A DNA stretch of 11,866 bases from an uncultured Haemophilus sp. (GCF_905207935.1 NZ_CAJLNI010000057.1:1-11866), one strand, 5' to 3'. Shown: positions 1-6,840, numbered from the stretch's first letter. Notes: generated by a model from the letters alone, not told the origin. Numbers and translations: made by a program.

Positions 1-251
1 ATTCGCCAAAAAAATTGGCTCAATTTGTTGAGAAAAAGTCGCTCAATTTCACCTTACTTTCCGATGAAGATCACCAGGTTGCCGAGCAATTTGGTGTATG
101 GGGCGAAAAGAAATTCATGGGCCGTGTTTATGATGGTATTCACCGTATTACCTTTCTTATTGATGAGCAAGGCAAAATTCAGCACGTTTTTGATAAATTC
201 AAAACGGGTGAACATCATCAAGTTGTCTTAGATTACCTACAATCCTGTTAA
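1..251 (+). CDS. bcp: Thioredoxin-dependent peroxiredoxin Bcp (3' part only)
   Basis: This is the C-terminal part (about 83 codons) of a bacterioferritin-comigratory-protein type peroxiredoxin, a cytosolic enzyme that reduces peroxides with electrons from thioredoxin. The reading frame is open through the left window edge, so the gene is cut by the edge and is not broken. The visible part carries the family's conserved block SLNFTLLSDEDHQVAEQFGV and then WGEKKFMGRVYDGIHRITFLID, which closely resemble E. coli Bcp. The N-terminal half with the peroxidatic cysteine lies outside the window. A TTG at position 15 could be taken for a start but sits inside the conserved domain. The gene runs in the same direction as exbB but is separated from it by a USS hairpin and a promoter. 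Confidence 0.93.
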   Translation, partial: SPKKLAQFVEKKSLNFTLLSDEDHQVAEQFGVWGEKKFMGRVYDGIHRITFLIDEQGKIQHVFDKFKTGEHHQVVLDYLQSC

Positions 252-268
252 AATACCTCTCAAAAACA

Positions 269-301
269 ACCGCACTTTTCTGATTTATCTCAAAGTGCGG
301 T
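269..301. terminator. USS inverted pair after bcp, probable terminator
   Basis: Two oppositely oriented copies of the uptake signal sequence form a perfect 10-bp stem (269-278 with 292-301) around a 13-base loop, 17 bases after the bcp stop. Such USS pairs are known in Haemophilus as a combined uptake signal and rho-independent terminator. The plus-strand 3' side is followed by an A-run rather than a T-run, so termination of bcp here is plausible but not of the strongest form. Confidence 0.55.
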
Positions 302-330
302 AAAAAAAATATTCATTTTTTTAATTTATA

Positions 331-359
331 TTTACGCTTAATTTTCCATTTGATAGAAT
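331..359 (+). promoter_or_regulatory. Candidate sigma70 promoter of exbB-exbD-tonB
   Basis: A -35-like hexamer TTTACG (331-336) lies 17 bp before TAGAAT (354-359). The -10 is preceded by TG in the extended -10 position (TGATAGAAT). The predicted transcription start is near 366, about 60 bases before the exbB ATG. It is the best promoter match in the bcp-exbB gap. This is a visual assignment without experimental support. Confidence 0.6.
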
Positions 360-370
360 CCACATCTAAT

Positions 371-385
371 TGAAATTCATTCTCA
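371..385. promoter_or_regulatory. Putative Fur-binding dyad before exbB
   Basis: The reverse complement reads TGAGAATGAATTTCA and matches the 7-1-7 Fur consensus TGATAATNATTATCA at 11 of 14 defined positions. It lies directly downstream of the predicted transcription start, where iron-loaded Fur would block initiation. Iron repression of tonB-exbBD is well known in gammaproteobacteria. The assignment to this exact site is inference. Confidence 0.5.
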
Positions 386-427
386 ATTCAATTTGTGTTT
401 TTTTATTACCCATACAAGGACTATCAA

Positions 428-880
428 ATGCTACAACTTTTTGAATTTTTAGAACAATATAGCGATTACGTAATTATCGGAATTCTACTTCTGATGAGTG
501 TGATCATGCTCACCGCCGTAATTGAGCGTTTTCTCTTTTTAAAGAGTGTGAACGTAGCGAAATATTCCAATATTCACGCACTTGAAATTGATTTAAATCG
601 CAATATGACGGTGATCTCCACTGTCGGTGCTAACGCACCTTATGTTGGTCTATTAGGTACGGTAATTGGAATTTTATTAACTTTCTTCCAAATTGGCCAT
701 GGTGATGGCGAAGTCGACGCAGGTGCTATTATGATGCACCTTTCTCTTGCATTAAAAGCAACCGCACTTGGTATTTTAGTCGCTATTCCGTCTATGATGT
801 TCTATAACGGCTTAGGTCGTAAAGTAGAAGTTAACCGATTGAAATGGAAAGTATTAAACACTCAGAAAGATAAGGAATAA
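428..880 (+). CDS. exbB: ExbB, TonB-system proton channel subunit
   Basis: ExbB is the pentameric inner-membrane scaffold of the ExbB-ExbD-TonB motor, which uses the proton gradient to energise outer-membrane receptors for iron, haem or transferrin. The 150-residue protein has three hydrophobic segments at about 15-36, 64-88 and 105-126. It carries the MotA/TolQ/ExbB signature ANAPYVGLLGTVIGILLTF in the second and ALKATALGILVAIP in the third. It is the short Haemophilus-type ExbB; E. coli ExbB is about 244 residues. The ATG at 428 was chosen because AAGGA (416-420) lies 7 bases upstream. An in-frame GTG at 395 would add 11 residues (FFYYPYKDYQ...) without a ribosome site. A USS lies inside the gene at 761-769. 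exbD starts 2 bases after the stop. Confidence 0.96.
   Translation: MLQLFEFLEQYSDYVIIGILLLMSVIMLTAVIERFLFLKSVNVAKYSNIHALEIDLNRNMTVISTVGANAPYVGLLGTVIGILLTFFQIGHGDGEVDAGAIMMHLSLALKATALGILVAIPSMMFYNGLGRKVEVNRLKWKVLNTQKDKE
761..769 (-). repeat. Uptake signal sequence inside exbB
   Basis: This is the exact nine-base Hin-type USS core (ACCGCACTT on the plus strand). Here it encodes the Thr-Ala-Leu of the conserved ALKATALG segment. Single USS copies inside genes promote uptake of kin DNA in naturally competent Haemophilus. Confidence 0.9.
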
Positions 881-882
881 TC

Positions 883-1359
883 GTGAAAAAATTTGATGAA
901 ATCAACATTATTCCTTTCATCGACATTATGTTGGTGTTATTAGCGATAGTGTTGATCACCGCATCCTTTATTTCTCAAGGGAAAATTCAAGTCAATGTGC
1001 CAAAAGCCAGTTCAACGGTCGCATTCAAATCGGATGAATTAGCCAAATTATTGACCGTGACGGCAGATAAACAACTTTATTTTAATGACAAACCTATCTC
1101 GCAAGAAGCGCTTGAAAAAGAGATCGCGGGTTGGAATAAAGATCAGAAAGTCACCTTAAAAATTGATGCAGAAGCCTCTTTCCAAGATTTTGTGACGATT
1201 ACTGACATGTTATCGAAAAATGAAATCAAAAATGTCGCCATTGTTTCCATGAAAGATAAAGGCGCCCCAAGTAAAACAACTCAAGGGAATGAAACAAAAA
1301 ATACGCCTGAAGTAGGTGGAGTTGCAAGCGGAGGCGTTGGAGTAGGACGTAGTCAATGA
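883..1359 (+). CDS. exbD: ExbD, TonB-system proton-path subunit
   Basis: ExbD has one membrane helix inside the ExbB pentamer and a periplasmic domain that passes proton-driven motion to TonB. The 158-residue product has a short cytoplasmic N-terminus, a helix at about 9-31 (INIIPFIDIMLVLLAIVLIT) and a periplasmic domain. Asp14 in PFIDIML corresponds to the essential Asp25 of E. coli ExbD. The start is GTG, 2 bases after the exbB stop, with AAGGA (872-876) as ribosome site inside the end of exbB. From about residue 124 the protein ends in a low-complexity Lys/Thr/Asn tail followed by Gly-Val repeats (GGVASGGVGVG), which the fold does not need. The stop overlaps the tonB start by 4 bases (ATGA), so translation is probably coupled. 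Confidence 0.95.
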   Translation: MKKFDEINIIPFIDIMLVLLAIVLITASFISQGKIQVNVPKASSTVAFKSDELAKLLTVTADKQLYFNDKPISQEALEKEIAGWNKDQKVTLKIDAEASFQDFVTITDMLSKNEIKNVAIVSMKDKGAPSKTTQGNETKNTPEVGGVASGGVGVGRSQ

Positions 1360-2156
1360 ACAGCCAACAAACCAAACGATCATTATTAGGTTTGCTTATT
1401 TCTTTATTGGTTCATGGTAGCATCCTTGGAGCGTTATTTTGGAACTGGCATACGCCACATGAAGCGGCGAGTAATGCTCCAGGTGAAATATCCACGACGA
1501 TTTCAATGGAAATGATTCAAGGGATGAGAGTGGAAGAACCCGCTCCTGAGCCGGAACCCGAACCTCAACAGGCCGAACCGGAACCTGAAAAACAGGAAGT
1601 TGTCGCGGATCCAACGAAGAAGCCAGAGCCTGAGAAGAAAAAAGAACCTGAGAAAAAGCCAGAAAAACCAATAGAAAAACCGAAACCAAAACCGAAAGAG
1701 AAGCCAAAAGAAAAACCTAAAAATGAGGAAAAAGCAGAGAAAGCGGTAGAAATGCCGAAGAATTTACCGATTGGCGATAAGAATATTAATTCAACAGCTA
1801 CGGCAAATTCTAAAGCGACGACTACGGGTCAACCTGGCACAAATGGTATTCAAGGTGGTTCTGGTGCTAATACAGATGAACATAATGCCTATCGTGCGGC
1901 TATTCGACGTGAAATTGAACGGCATAAACGCTATCCAGCACGCGCAAAAATGATGCGTAAACAAGGTATTGTTAACGTCAGTTTTAGTGTTGGAGGAGAT
2001 GGTTCTCTGTCTGGAGAGCGTGTCACTAAATCTTCTGGTGATGAAAGCTTAGATAATGCAGCACTTGAGGCAGTAAGAAGCGCGAGACCTGTCGGTCCAA
2101 AACCAGCTGGATTTGCATCTTCAGTAAGTGTACCAATTAGTTTCACCATTCAATAA
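1356..2156 (+). CDS. tonB: TonB, energy transducer to outer-membrane receptors
   Basis: TonB spans the periplasm and couples the ExbB-ExbD motor to TonB-dependent receptors. The 266-residue protein has a basic N-terminus and one uncleaved membrane anchor at about 9-29. Ser16 and His20 sit at the same positions as the functional Ser/His pair of E. coli TonB. Residues 61-134 form a rigid Pro-Glu then Pro-Lys rich rod. A Ser/Thr/Gly linker follows, and the receptor-binding C-terminal domain lies at about 177-266, containing the RYP motif (Tyr193-Pro194) that belongs to the region contacting the TonB box. It ends in VSVPISFTIQ. It is the third gene of the exbB operon and overlaps exbD by 4 bases. 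A strong terminator follows directly. Confidence 0.96.
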   Translation: MNSQQTKRSLLGLLISLLVHGSILGALFWNWHTPHEAASNAPGEISTTISMEMIQGMRVEEPAPEPEPEPQQAEPEPEKQEVVADPTKKPEPEKKKEPEKKPEKPIEKPKPKPKEKPKEKPKNEEKAEKAVEMPKNLPIGDKNINSTATANSKATTTGQPGTNGIQGGSGANTDEHNAYRAAIRREIERHKRYPARAKMMRKQGIVNVSFSVGGDGSLSGERVTKSSGDESLDNAALEAVRSARPVGPKPAGFASSVSVPISFTIQ

Positions 2157-2160
2157 ATAA

Positions 2161-2191
2161 AAAGGCGAACATCATGTTCGCCTTTCTTTTT
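2161..2191. terminator. Bidirectional rho-independent terminator between tonB and fis
   Basis: AAAGGCGAAC (2161-2170) pairs with GTTCGCCTTT (2176-2185) around ATCAT. The plus strand continues with CTTTTT, and the minus strand continues with a T-rich run as well (TTTTTATTTATT). The hairpin lies 4 bases after the tonB stop and about 12 bases beyond the fis stop, so it serves both convergent operons. Confidence 0.92.
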
Positions 2192-2202
2192 GCTAATTTT
2201 AA

Positions 2203-2502
2203 TTAGCCCATACCGTATTTTTTCAATTTCTTACGCAATGTACCACGGTTGATACCGAGCATATTAGCTGCGCGGGTTTGGTTACCACGGGTGTATTGCA
2301 TAATCATATCTAACATCGGGTGTTCAACTTCCGCTAATACTAATTCGTAAAGATCATTCACATCTTGACCATCTAATTGTGATAAGTAATTGCGTAAAGC
2401 TTGTTTTACAGAATCACGTAATGGTTTGTTTGTTACTTGTGATTGAGAGTTTAAAACTGAAACGGTTAACGCTTCAGACGGACTACGTTGTTGTTCTAAC
2501 AT
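2203..2502 (-). CDS. fis: DNA-binding protein Fis
   Basis: Fis is a small homodimeric nucleoid protein that bends DNA and activates rRNA and tRNA promoters during rapid growth. The 99-residue product matches the usual family length of 98-99. It has the N-terminal beta-hairpin arm (about 1-26), the dimerisation helices (about 27-70) and a C-terminal helix-turn-helix at about 74-94 (NQTRAANMLGINRGTLRKKL), which is almost invariant in the family. It overlaps the 3' end of dusB by 7 bases. No strong Shine-Dalgarno is visible (only TTGGAT), so translation is probably coupled to dusB. Transcription likely comes from the promoter before dusB, as in E. coli. Confidence 0.97.
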   Translation of the reverse strand: MLEQQRSPSEALTVSVLNSQSQVTNKPLRDSVKQALRNYLSQLDGQDVNDLYELVLAEVEHPMLDMIMQYTRGNQTRAANMLGINRGTLRKKLKKYGMG

Positions 2503-3476
2503 TTTTCTTTATCCAAAATTGAATTTAAAAAATCTTCCAGCACAATTAACTGCTCTTTCGGTTCATTAATTGCGTTAAAAGTCTGTCTAAAAACGGAATC
2601 GGGTTGAATTCCCTGTAAATACCAAGCCACGTGTTTACGGGCTATTCGATAGCCTTTTTGCTCACCATAGAACTGATGGAGTTCTTGAATATGACGCAAA
2701 ATATGACCGCACTTTTCACGCAAACTTGGTGTTTGAATTATCGAATCATGTTCCACTAAAGCCTCGACGGCTTGAAAAAGCCATGGATTGCCTAGTGCGG
2801 CACGACCGATCATTATTGCATCGGCACCTGTATACTCAAGTACCTTTTTCGCTTTCGAGGCAGAATCAATATCACCATTCGCAATGACTGGAATTGAAAT
2901 TGATTGTTTCACTGCTCGAATATTGTCGTATTCCGCTTCACCTTCAAATAAGCATTCTTTCGTCCGCCCGTGAATGGTTAAAGCCTGAATACCAGATTGT
3001 TCTGCAATTTTGCCGATTTGCACACAGTTTCGGTTTGCCTTATCCCAACCTGTGCGAATTTTTAACGTCACAGGCACATCAACAGCATTCACGACTTCTT
3101 TCAAAATTTTTTCCACTAAATCGGGAAATTGAAGAAGTGCAGAGCCCGCCAGCTTTCGATTTACTTTCTTTGCGGGACAGCCCATATTGATGTCGATAAT
3201 TTCAGCGCCATAGGCTACATTAATTGCTGCAGCTTGGGCCATTTCTAAAGGATCAGAACCTGCGATTTGCACCGCATTTAATCCTAGCTCTTCACTATGT
3301 GCTAAACGAAGTTTCGATTTCTCTGTATGCCAAACTTGTGGATTAGTGGACATCATCTCTGAAAACGTTAATCCCGCACCGTAATGGGCACATAAACGTC
3401 GAAAAGGTTGATCCGTGATACCCGCCATGGGTGCCAATAAAATACGATTTTTTAATTCATAAGAACCAATTCGCAT
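2496..3476 (-). CDS. dusB: tRNA-dihydrouridine synthase B
   Basis: DusB is an FMN enzyme that reduces U17 in the D-loop of tRNAs to dihydrouridine using NADPH. The 326-residue protein (E. coli about 321) has the FMN-binding TIM barrel. Visible motifs are APMAGITDQPFR (15-26), DINMGCPAKKV with the general-acid Cys100, LKIRTGW with Lys139, IHGRT with His169, IANGD (198-202) and GADAIMIGRAALGNPW (227-242), which together bind flavin phosphate and substrate. A helical tRNA-binding domain forms the C-terminus. The ATG at 3476 directly precedes the conserved RIGSYELKNRILLAPM block; GGGGAT lies about 10 bases upstream. Its stop lies inside the start of fis, which gives the conserved dusB-fis pair. 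Confidence 0.96.
   Translation of the reverse strand: MRIGSYELKNRILLAPMAGITDQPFRRLCAHYGAGLTFSEMMSTNPQVWHTEKSKLRLAHSEELGLNAVQIAGSDPLEMAQAAAINVAYGAEIIDINMGCPAKKVNRKLAGSALLQFPDLVEKILKEVVNAVDVPVTLKIRTGWDKANRNCVQIGKIAEQSGIQALTIHGRTKECLFEGEAEYDNIRAVKQSISIPVIANGDIDSASKAKKVLEYTGADAIMIGRAALGNPWLFQAVEALVEHDSIIQTPSLREKCGHILRHIQELHQFYGEQKGYRIARKHVAWYLQGIQPDSVFRQTFNAINEPKEQLIVLEDFLNSILDKEKC
2706..2714 (-). repeat. Uptake signal sequence inside dusB
   Basis: This is an exact USS core (ACCGCACTT on the plus strand) followed by a T-rich stretch, within the C-terminal third of dusB. Confidence 0.85.
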
Positions 3477-3540
3477 TTTATGTTATCCCCAATTACAAGT
3501 CCTAATCTCTAGCAAGTCAGGCAACAGCAGTCACCGACAA

Positions 3541-3576
3541 GGGGTGCTATATTACGCATTTTTCTTTTTTTTGCAA
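3541..3576 (-). promoter_or_regulatory. Candidate growth-rate-regulated promoter of dusB-fis
   Basis: On the minus strand TTGCAA (3571-3576) lies 16 bp before TAATAT (3549-3554). AGCACCCC (3541-3548) follows between the -10 and the likely start. A GC-rich discriminator and a start region in a C-run resemble the E. coli dusB-fis promoter, which is repressed by ppGpp and DksA and starts with CTP. The leader to dusB would be about 65 bases. The call rests on visual matching. Confidence 0.5.
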
Positions 3577-3623
3577 AGGGAATTTTGTTCAAAAAATGCA
3601 CTTTTTTAATTGACAAAAAGAAA

Positions 3624-4511
3624 TTAAGCCGATTTTAATTTACCTGTAATACGGCACCATTCCTCTTTCACCGCCACAGGATCTAAATCAAAGGATTGTG
3701 TATAAGCATCGCATACCGATTGTGCTTGCGTTTCTAAAATGCCTGATAATCCAAGATCGCCCCCCTCTTTCACTAATTGAGATATAATCGGGTAAAGTTC
3801 TTTTAATGGACCTGCAAGAATATTCGCCACAACGATATCCGCTTTTAAATCTGCAGGTTTATCATCGGATAAGAAAAGCTGAAGACGATCTGCCACCCCA
3901 TTCTGTTCCGCATTATTTCGACTGGCGAGAATCGCTTGTGGATCGATATCAATACCGATTGCATTTTTTGCACCTAATTTAAGAGCAGCAATGGCAAGAA
4001 TTCCTGAGCCACAGCCAAAATCGATGACGGTTTTGCTGGTTAAATCCAAACCATCTAACCACTCTAAACAAAGTGCGGTTGTCGGGTGGGTACCTGTCCC
4101 GAAAGCTAAACCTGGATCAAGCATCACATTAACCGCATTTTGATCCGGCACCTCACGCCAGCTTGGGCAAATCCATAAACGTTGACCAAATTGCATTGGG
4201 TGGAAGTTATCCATCCATTCACGTTCCCAATCTTTATCCTCGATTTGCTCAATTTTGTAAGCGGTGTTTTCATCTAAATGATGTGCTTGTTTAAGCAAAC
4301 TCACAATTTCATTCATATCGGTTTCTGCATCAAACAATGCAATCACATCGGTATTTCCCCACAGACGCGTTTCGCCCGGAAGTGGTTCAAAAATCGGCGT
4401 ATCTTGGCTATCCATAAATGTGACCGAAACTGAGCCTATTTCTTCTAAAAAGTCGCTAATTTTCTCGGCTTTTTCATTTGTACTATTTAAGCGAATTTGA
4501 ATCCACGCCAT
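3624..4511 (-). CDS. prmA: Ribosomal protein L11 methyltransferase
   Basis: PrmA trimethylates several amino groups of ribosomal protein L11 using S-adenosylmethionine. The length of 295 residues agrees with about 293 in E. coli. The N-terminal alpha/beta domain (about 1-80) recognises L11. The C-terminal part is a class I methyltransferase with LDPGLAFGTGTHPTT (131-145), the SAM-binding VIDFGCGSG (162-170), the acidic loop GIDIDPQAI and the ANIL motif (Asn230). The ATG at 4511 follows AAGGA in TTAAAAGGAAAATAAG. It begins 12 bases after the eamA stop, so it is the last gene of the yhdT-panF-eamA-prmA unit. No clear terminator lies between its stop and the dusB promoter, so some read-through into dusB-fis is possible. 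Confidence 0.96.
   Translation of the reverse strand: MAWIQIRLNSTNEKAEKISDFLEEIGSVSVTFMDSQDTPIFEPLPGETRLWGNTDVIALFDAETDMNEIVSLLKQAHHLDENTAYKIEQIEDKDWEREWMDNFHPMQFGQRLWICPSWREVPDQNAVNVMLDPGLAFGTGTHPTTALCLEWLDGLDLTSKTVIDFGCGSGILAIAALKLGAKNAIGIDIDPQAILASRNNAEQNGVADRLQLFLSDDKPADLKADIVVANILAGPLKELYPIISQLVKEGGDLGLSGILETQAQSVCDAYTQSFDLDPVAVKEEWCRITGKLKSA
4071..4079 (+). repeat. Uptake signal sequence inside prmA
   Basis: This is an exact AAGTGCGGT core preceded by an additional A and followed by T, located inside the prmA coding region. Confidence 0.85.
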
Positions 4512-4523
4512 CTTATTTTCCTT

Positions 4524-5399
4524 TTAATTAATTTCTTTATGTAACCATCTGGGTAATAAACTTACGCCTAGGGCTGAAACCACAATAATGATAATCCCAA
4601 GCGCTGAAACAAGTGAAACCTCTTCGTTGAGTAATAATACTGCCAAAAAGACACCAAAAATCGGCTCAAGTGCGGTCAAAATTCCCGAGATTTTTGCATC
4701 CACTGAATTTAAGCCTTTATTCCACAACCAAAAGGCAAACCAACTGCATGCTACGCCGAGATAAATCAAACCGAAGAAACCAAGCCAGTTAAAATGGATA
4801 TCCCAGCTTTCCGTCAGTAATAAAGTAAATGGCAGCATGGTGATGGTCGCTAATACGATAGAAATCGATGTATAGGCTTGAGCAGAAACCGTTGCTACCA
4901 CTTTTTTCGTCCAACGTAAACAACAAGCAAATACAATACTTGCCGCAACCACTAATGAGCAGCCCAATAAGCTAATTTCACTTGAGCCTTCATTGCCCTG
5001 CCCACCTAGAATTAAAATGGCCACGCCTAAAAAGGCAAAAGCGCCACACAACCAGTGATACCATTTCGCACGATCTTGAAAGAAAAAATGCCCAATAAAA
5101 ATCACACATAATGGCTCTAATCCAATCATGGTCGTTGCGCTCGCCGCGCTCGTATATTTTAAGCCAATAAATTGTAGCAAAAAGGTTGCGGTATAATTAA
5201 AAAAACCTAGCCACCAAAGCTGTTTTCGCATCGGTTTAGACACGCCTTTCCAACGACGAAAAAAGAGTGGCATCACAATAATCGCCGCCATCAATAAACG
5301 GGCTTGGATCATCAAAATGGTATCCATCATTGTAAAGGTGTATTTAGCGGCTACAAAGGCACTACTCCAAATAAACAATGCTAGAATTTGATAAACCAT
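4524..5399 (-). CDS. EamA/DMT-family transporter of unknown substrate
   Basis: This 291-residue, highly hydrophobic protein has about ten predicted membrane helices arranged as two EamA (DUF6) repeats, roughly residues 5-130 and 145-280. The first helix starts almost at the N-terminus (YQILALFIWSSAFVAAKYTF), and the second repeat ends with a helix and a basic tail (RWLHKEIN). Typical family features are the SSAFVAAKY start, TSAASATTMIGLEPL at the end of helix 4, and LTALEPIFGVFLAVLLLNEEVS in the equivalent place of repeat 2. Family members export amino acids, metabolites or drugs; the substrate cannot be read from sequence. It starts 19 bases after panF and ends 12 bases before prmA, so it belongs to that operon. 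The ribosome site is weak (ATGGA). E. coli lacks a gene at this place. Confidence 0.88.
   Translation of the reverse strand: MVYQILALFIWSSAFVAAKYTFTMMDTILMIQARLLMAAIIVMPLFFRRWKGVSKPMRKQLWWLGFFNYTATFLLQFIGLKYTSAASATTMIGLEPLCVIFIGHFFFQDRAKWYHWLCGAFAFLGVAILILGGQGNEGSSEISLLGCSLVVAASIVFACCLRWTKKVVATVSAQAYTSISIVLATITMLPFTLLLTESWDIHFNWLGFFGLIYLGVACSWFAFWLWNKGLNSVDAKISGILTALEPIFGVFLAVLLLNEEVSLVSALGIIIIVVSALGVSLLPRWLHKEIN
4668..4676 (+). repeat. Uptake signal sequence inside the EamA transporter gene
   Basis: This is an exact AAGTGCGGT core followed by CAAAA, inside the coding region of the second EamA repeat. Confidence 0.82.
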
Positions 5400-5418
5400 A
5401 AAATGCGGTCCATTTTTA

Positions 5419-6840
5419 CTATTTTTTTGTGCCGAATTGGTTACCCAAGATGAAAGCTATCAAACCAAATACAAGTGCAGGCACAATCGCATTAAAACCA
5501 AATAATTTGATGCCAAATTGAGTCAGCAACACAAAACTGCTCAATCCCACCACCATCGAGCTTATTGCACCTGCTGCATTTGCTTTATCCCAATAAATGC
5601 CTAATACAATCACCCAAAGGAATGCTGCTTCTAATCCCCCGAAAGCAAATAGATTCAACCAAATAATCATATCCGGTGGATTGAGTGCGGCAAGAATTAA
5701 CAACACCGATAAAATCAGTGTGATGACCGATGAAATACGGCTAATTCGTTTTTCATTCTTCGCGGCTTCAGGTTTGCTTGCAAGATATAAATCTTTCACA
5801 AAAATTGAGGAGGATTGAATGAGTTGCGCATCAACTGTGGACATAATCGCCGACATTGGTGCGGCTAAGAAAATCCCTGCAACAATAGGAGGAAGCACTT
5901 CCAACATTAAGGTTGGAATGACTTTATCTGACACCGTTAAATCTGGCACAACGGCACGTCCTAAAGCACCCGCCAAATGCATACCAAACATAATGACTGA
6001 AAGGACAATCGTACCAATGAGCATGCCTCGATGTAAGGCTTTACTGTCTTTGAAAGCCATACAACGCACTGCTGTATGTGGTAAACCAACCACACCGAAA
6101 CAGACTAGGATCCAAAATGATGCCATAAATTGAAAATCTAGCATCTCATTCGGGCCGTAAGGACTCACTAAACTCGGATCAATTTCAGTTAATTTATTGA
6201 CCGCACTTTCTACACCACCGAGATGGTAAACAACCCCGAATAATAGCACGATTGTACCCAAAATCATTACCGTACCTTGAATTGTATCGGTTAACACGAC
6301 GGCTCGAAAACCACCAATAAACGTGTAAATTCCAACTGTTAAGGCAAAAATAAGTAAGGCATGAGTATAAGGAATCCCTATCGTGGTTTCGAGCAATCTT
6401 GCGCCACCAATAAATTGCACAACCATGGCGGCAAAAAAGGCAAGCAACAATGCTAGACTGGAAATCCAAACGAGATATTTATTTTTATAACGATAGAGAA
6501 ATAAATCATTGATAGTAAGCGCATTGGTTTCGCGAGAAAGTAATGCAAACTTTTTGCCCAATGCACCTAAGGCTAACCAAACAGCCGGTACTTGGATCAT
6601 GGCGAGTAATACCCAACCTAGCCCATATTTATAAGCTGCCCCAGGTCCACCAACAAAAGAACTGGCACTAGCATAAGTGGAAGCCGTTGTCATCGCAAGC
6701 ACAAAGCCCGTCATGGAGCGATTTCCTACATAATATTCCGTAAGGAAATCACCTTTACTGCGTTTTACATAAGCAAATAATGCCGCACCAAAGATAAAGA
6801 CTAAATAGATAGCTAAGGGGAGAATAATACCTAAATTCAT
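5419..6840 (-). CDS. panF: Sodium/pantothenate symporter PanF
   Basis: PanF imports pantothenate (vitamin B5) with sodium across the inner membrane for coenzyme A synthesis. The 473-residue protein (E. coli about 483) belongs to the solute:sodium symporter family with about 13 membrane helices. It shows the family region TTASTYASASSFVGGPG (51-67), which helps form the sodium site, and the SSS signature GGFRAVVLTDTIQG (176-189). A further conserved stretch, APMSAIMSTVDAQL, lies near the middle of the second half. The ATG at 6840 has an excellent ribosome site (AAAGGAG, 5-6 bases upstream) and overlaps the yhdT stop by one base (TAATG), so the pair is translationally coupled. The yhdT-panF-(x)-prmA order matches E. 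coli. Confidence 0.95.
   Translation of the reverse strand: MNLGIILPLAIYLVFIFGAALFAYVKRSKGDFLTEYYVGNRSMTGFVLAMTTASTYASASSFVGGPGAAYKYGLGWVLLAMIQVPAVWLALGALGKKFALLSRETNALTINDLFLYRYKNKYLVWISSLALLLAFFAAMVVQFIGGARLLETTIGIPYTHALLIFALTVGIYTFIGGFRAVVLTDTIQGTVMILGTIVLLFGVVYHLGGVESAVNKLTEIDPSLVSPYGPNEMLDFQFMASFWILVCFGVVGLPHTAVRCMAFKDSKALHRGMLIGTIVLSVIMFGMHLAGALGRAVVPDLTVSDKVIPTLMLEVLPPIVAGIFLAAPMSAIMSTVDAQLIQSSSIFVKDLYLASKPEAAKNEKRISRISSVITLILSVLLILAALNPPDMIIWLNLFAFGGLEAAFLWVIVLGIYWDKANAAGAISSMVVGLSSFVLLTQFGIKLFGFNAIVPALVFGLIAFILGNQFGTKK
6200..6208 (-). repeat. Uptake signal sequence inside panF
   Basis: This is an exact USS core (ACCGCACTT on the plus strand) inside panF, in the segment encoding the loop before EIDPSLVSPYG. 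Confidence 0.85.

Noticed and set aside
395..427. Upstream GTG start for exbB
   Set aside because: It gives an extra FFYYPYKDYQ segment and lacks a ribosome site, while ATG 428 has AAGGA at proper spacing and gives the usual 150-residue protein.
1396..1707. 103-codon minus-strand open frame opposite tonB
   Set aside because: It lies opposite the Pro-Glu/Pro-Lys repeat coding stretch, whose biased codons keep the other strand open. It has no ribosome site and no recognisable domain.
2894..3190. 98-codon plus-strand open frame opposite dusB
   Set aside because: It is antisense to a clearly conserved dusB, has no ribosome site, and its product shows no family features.
3591..3607. A6/T6 hairpin after prmA as terminator
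   Set aside because: The stem is made only of A-T pairs around five bases and would be too weak. I do not call it a terminator.
5819..6133. 104-codon plus-strand open frame opposite panF
   Set aside because: It mirrors the codons of the panF membrane helices; such long shadow frames are common and nothing supports expression.
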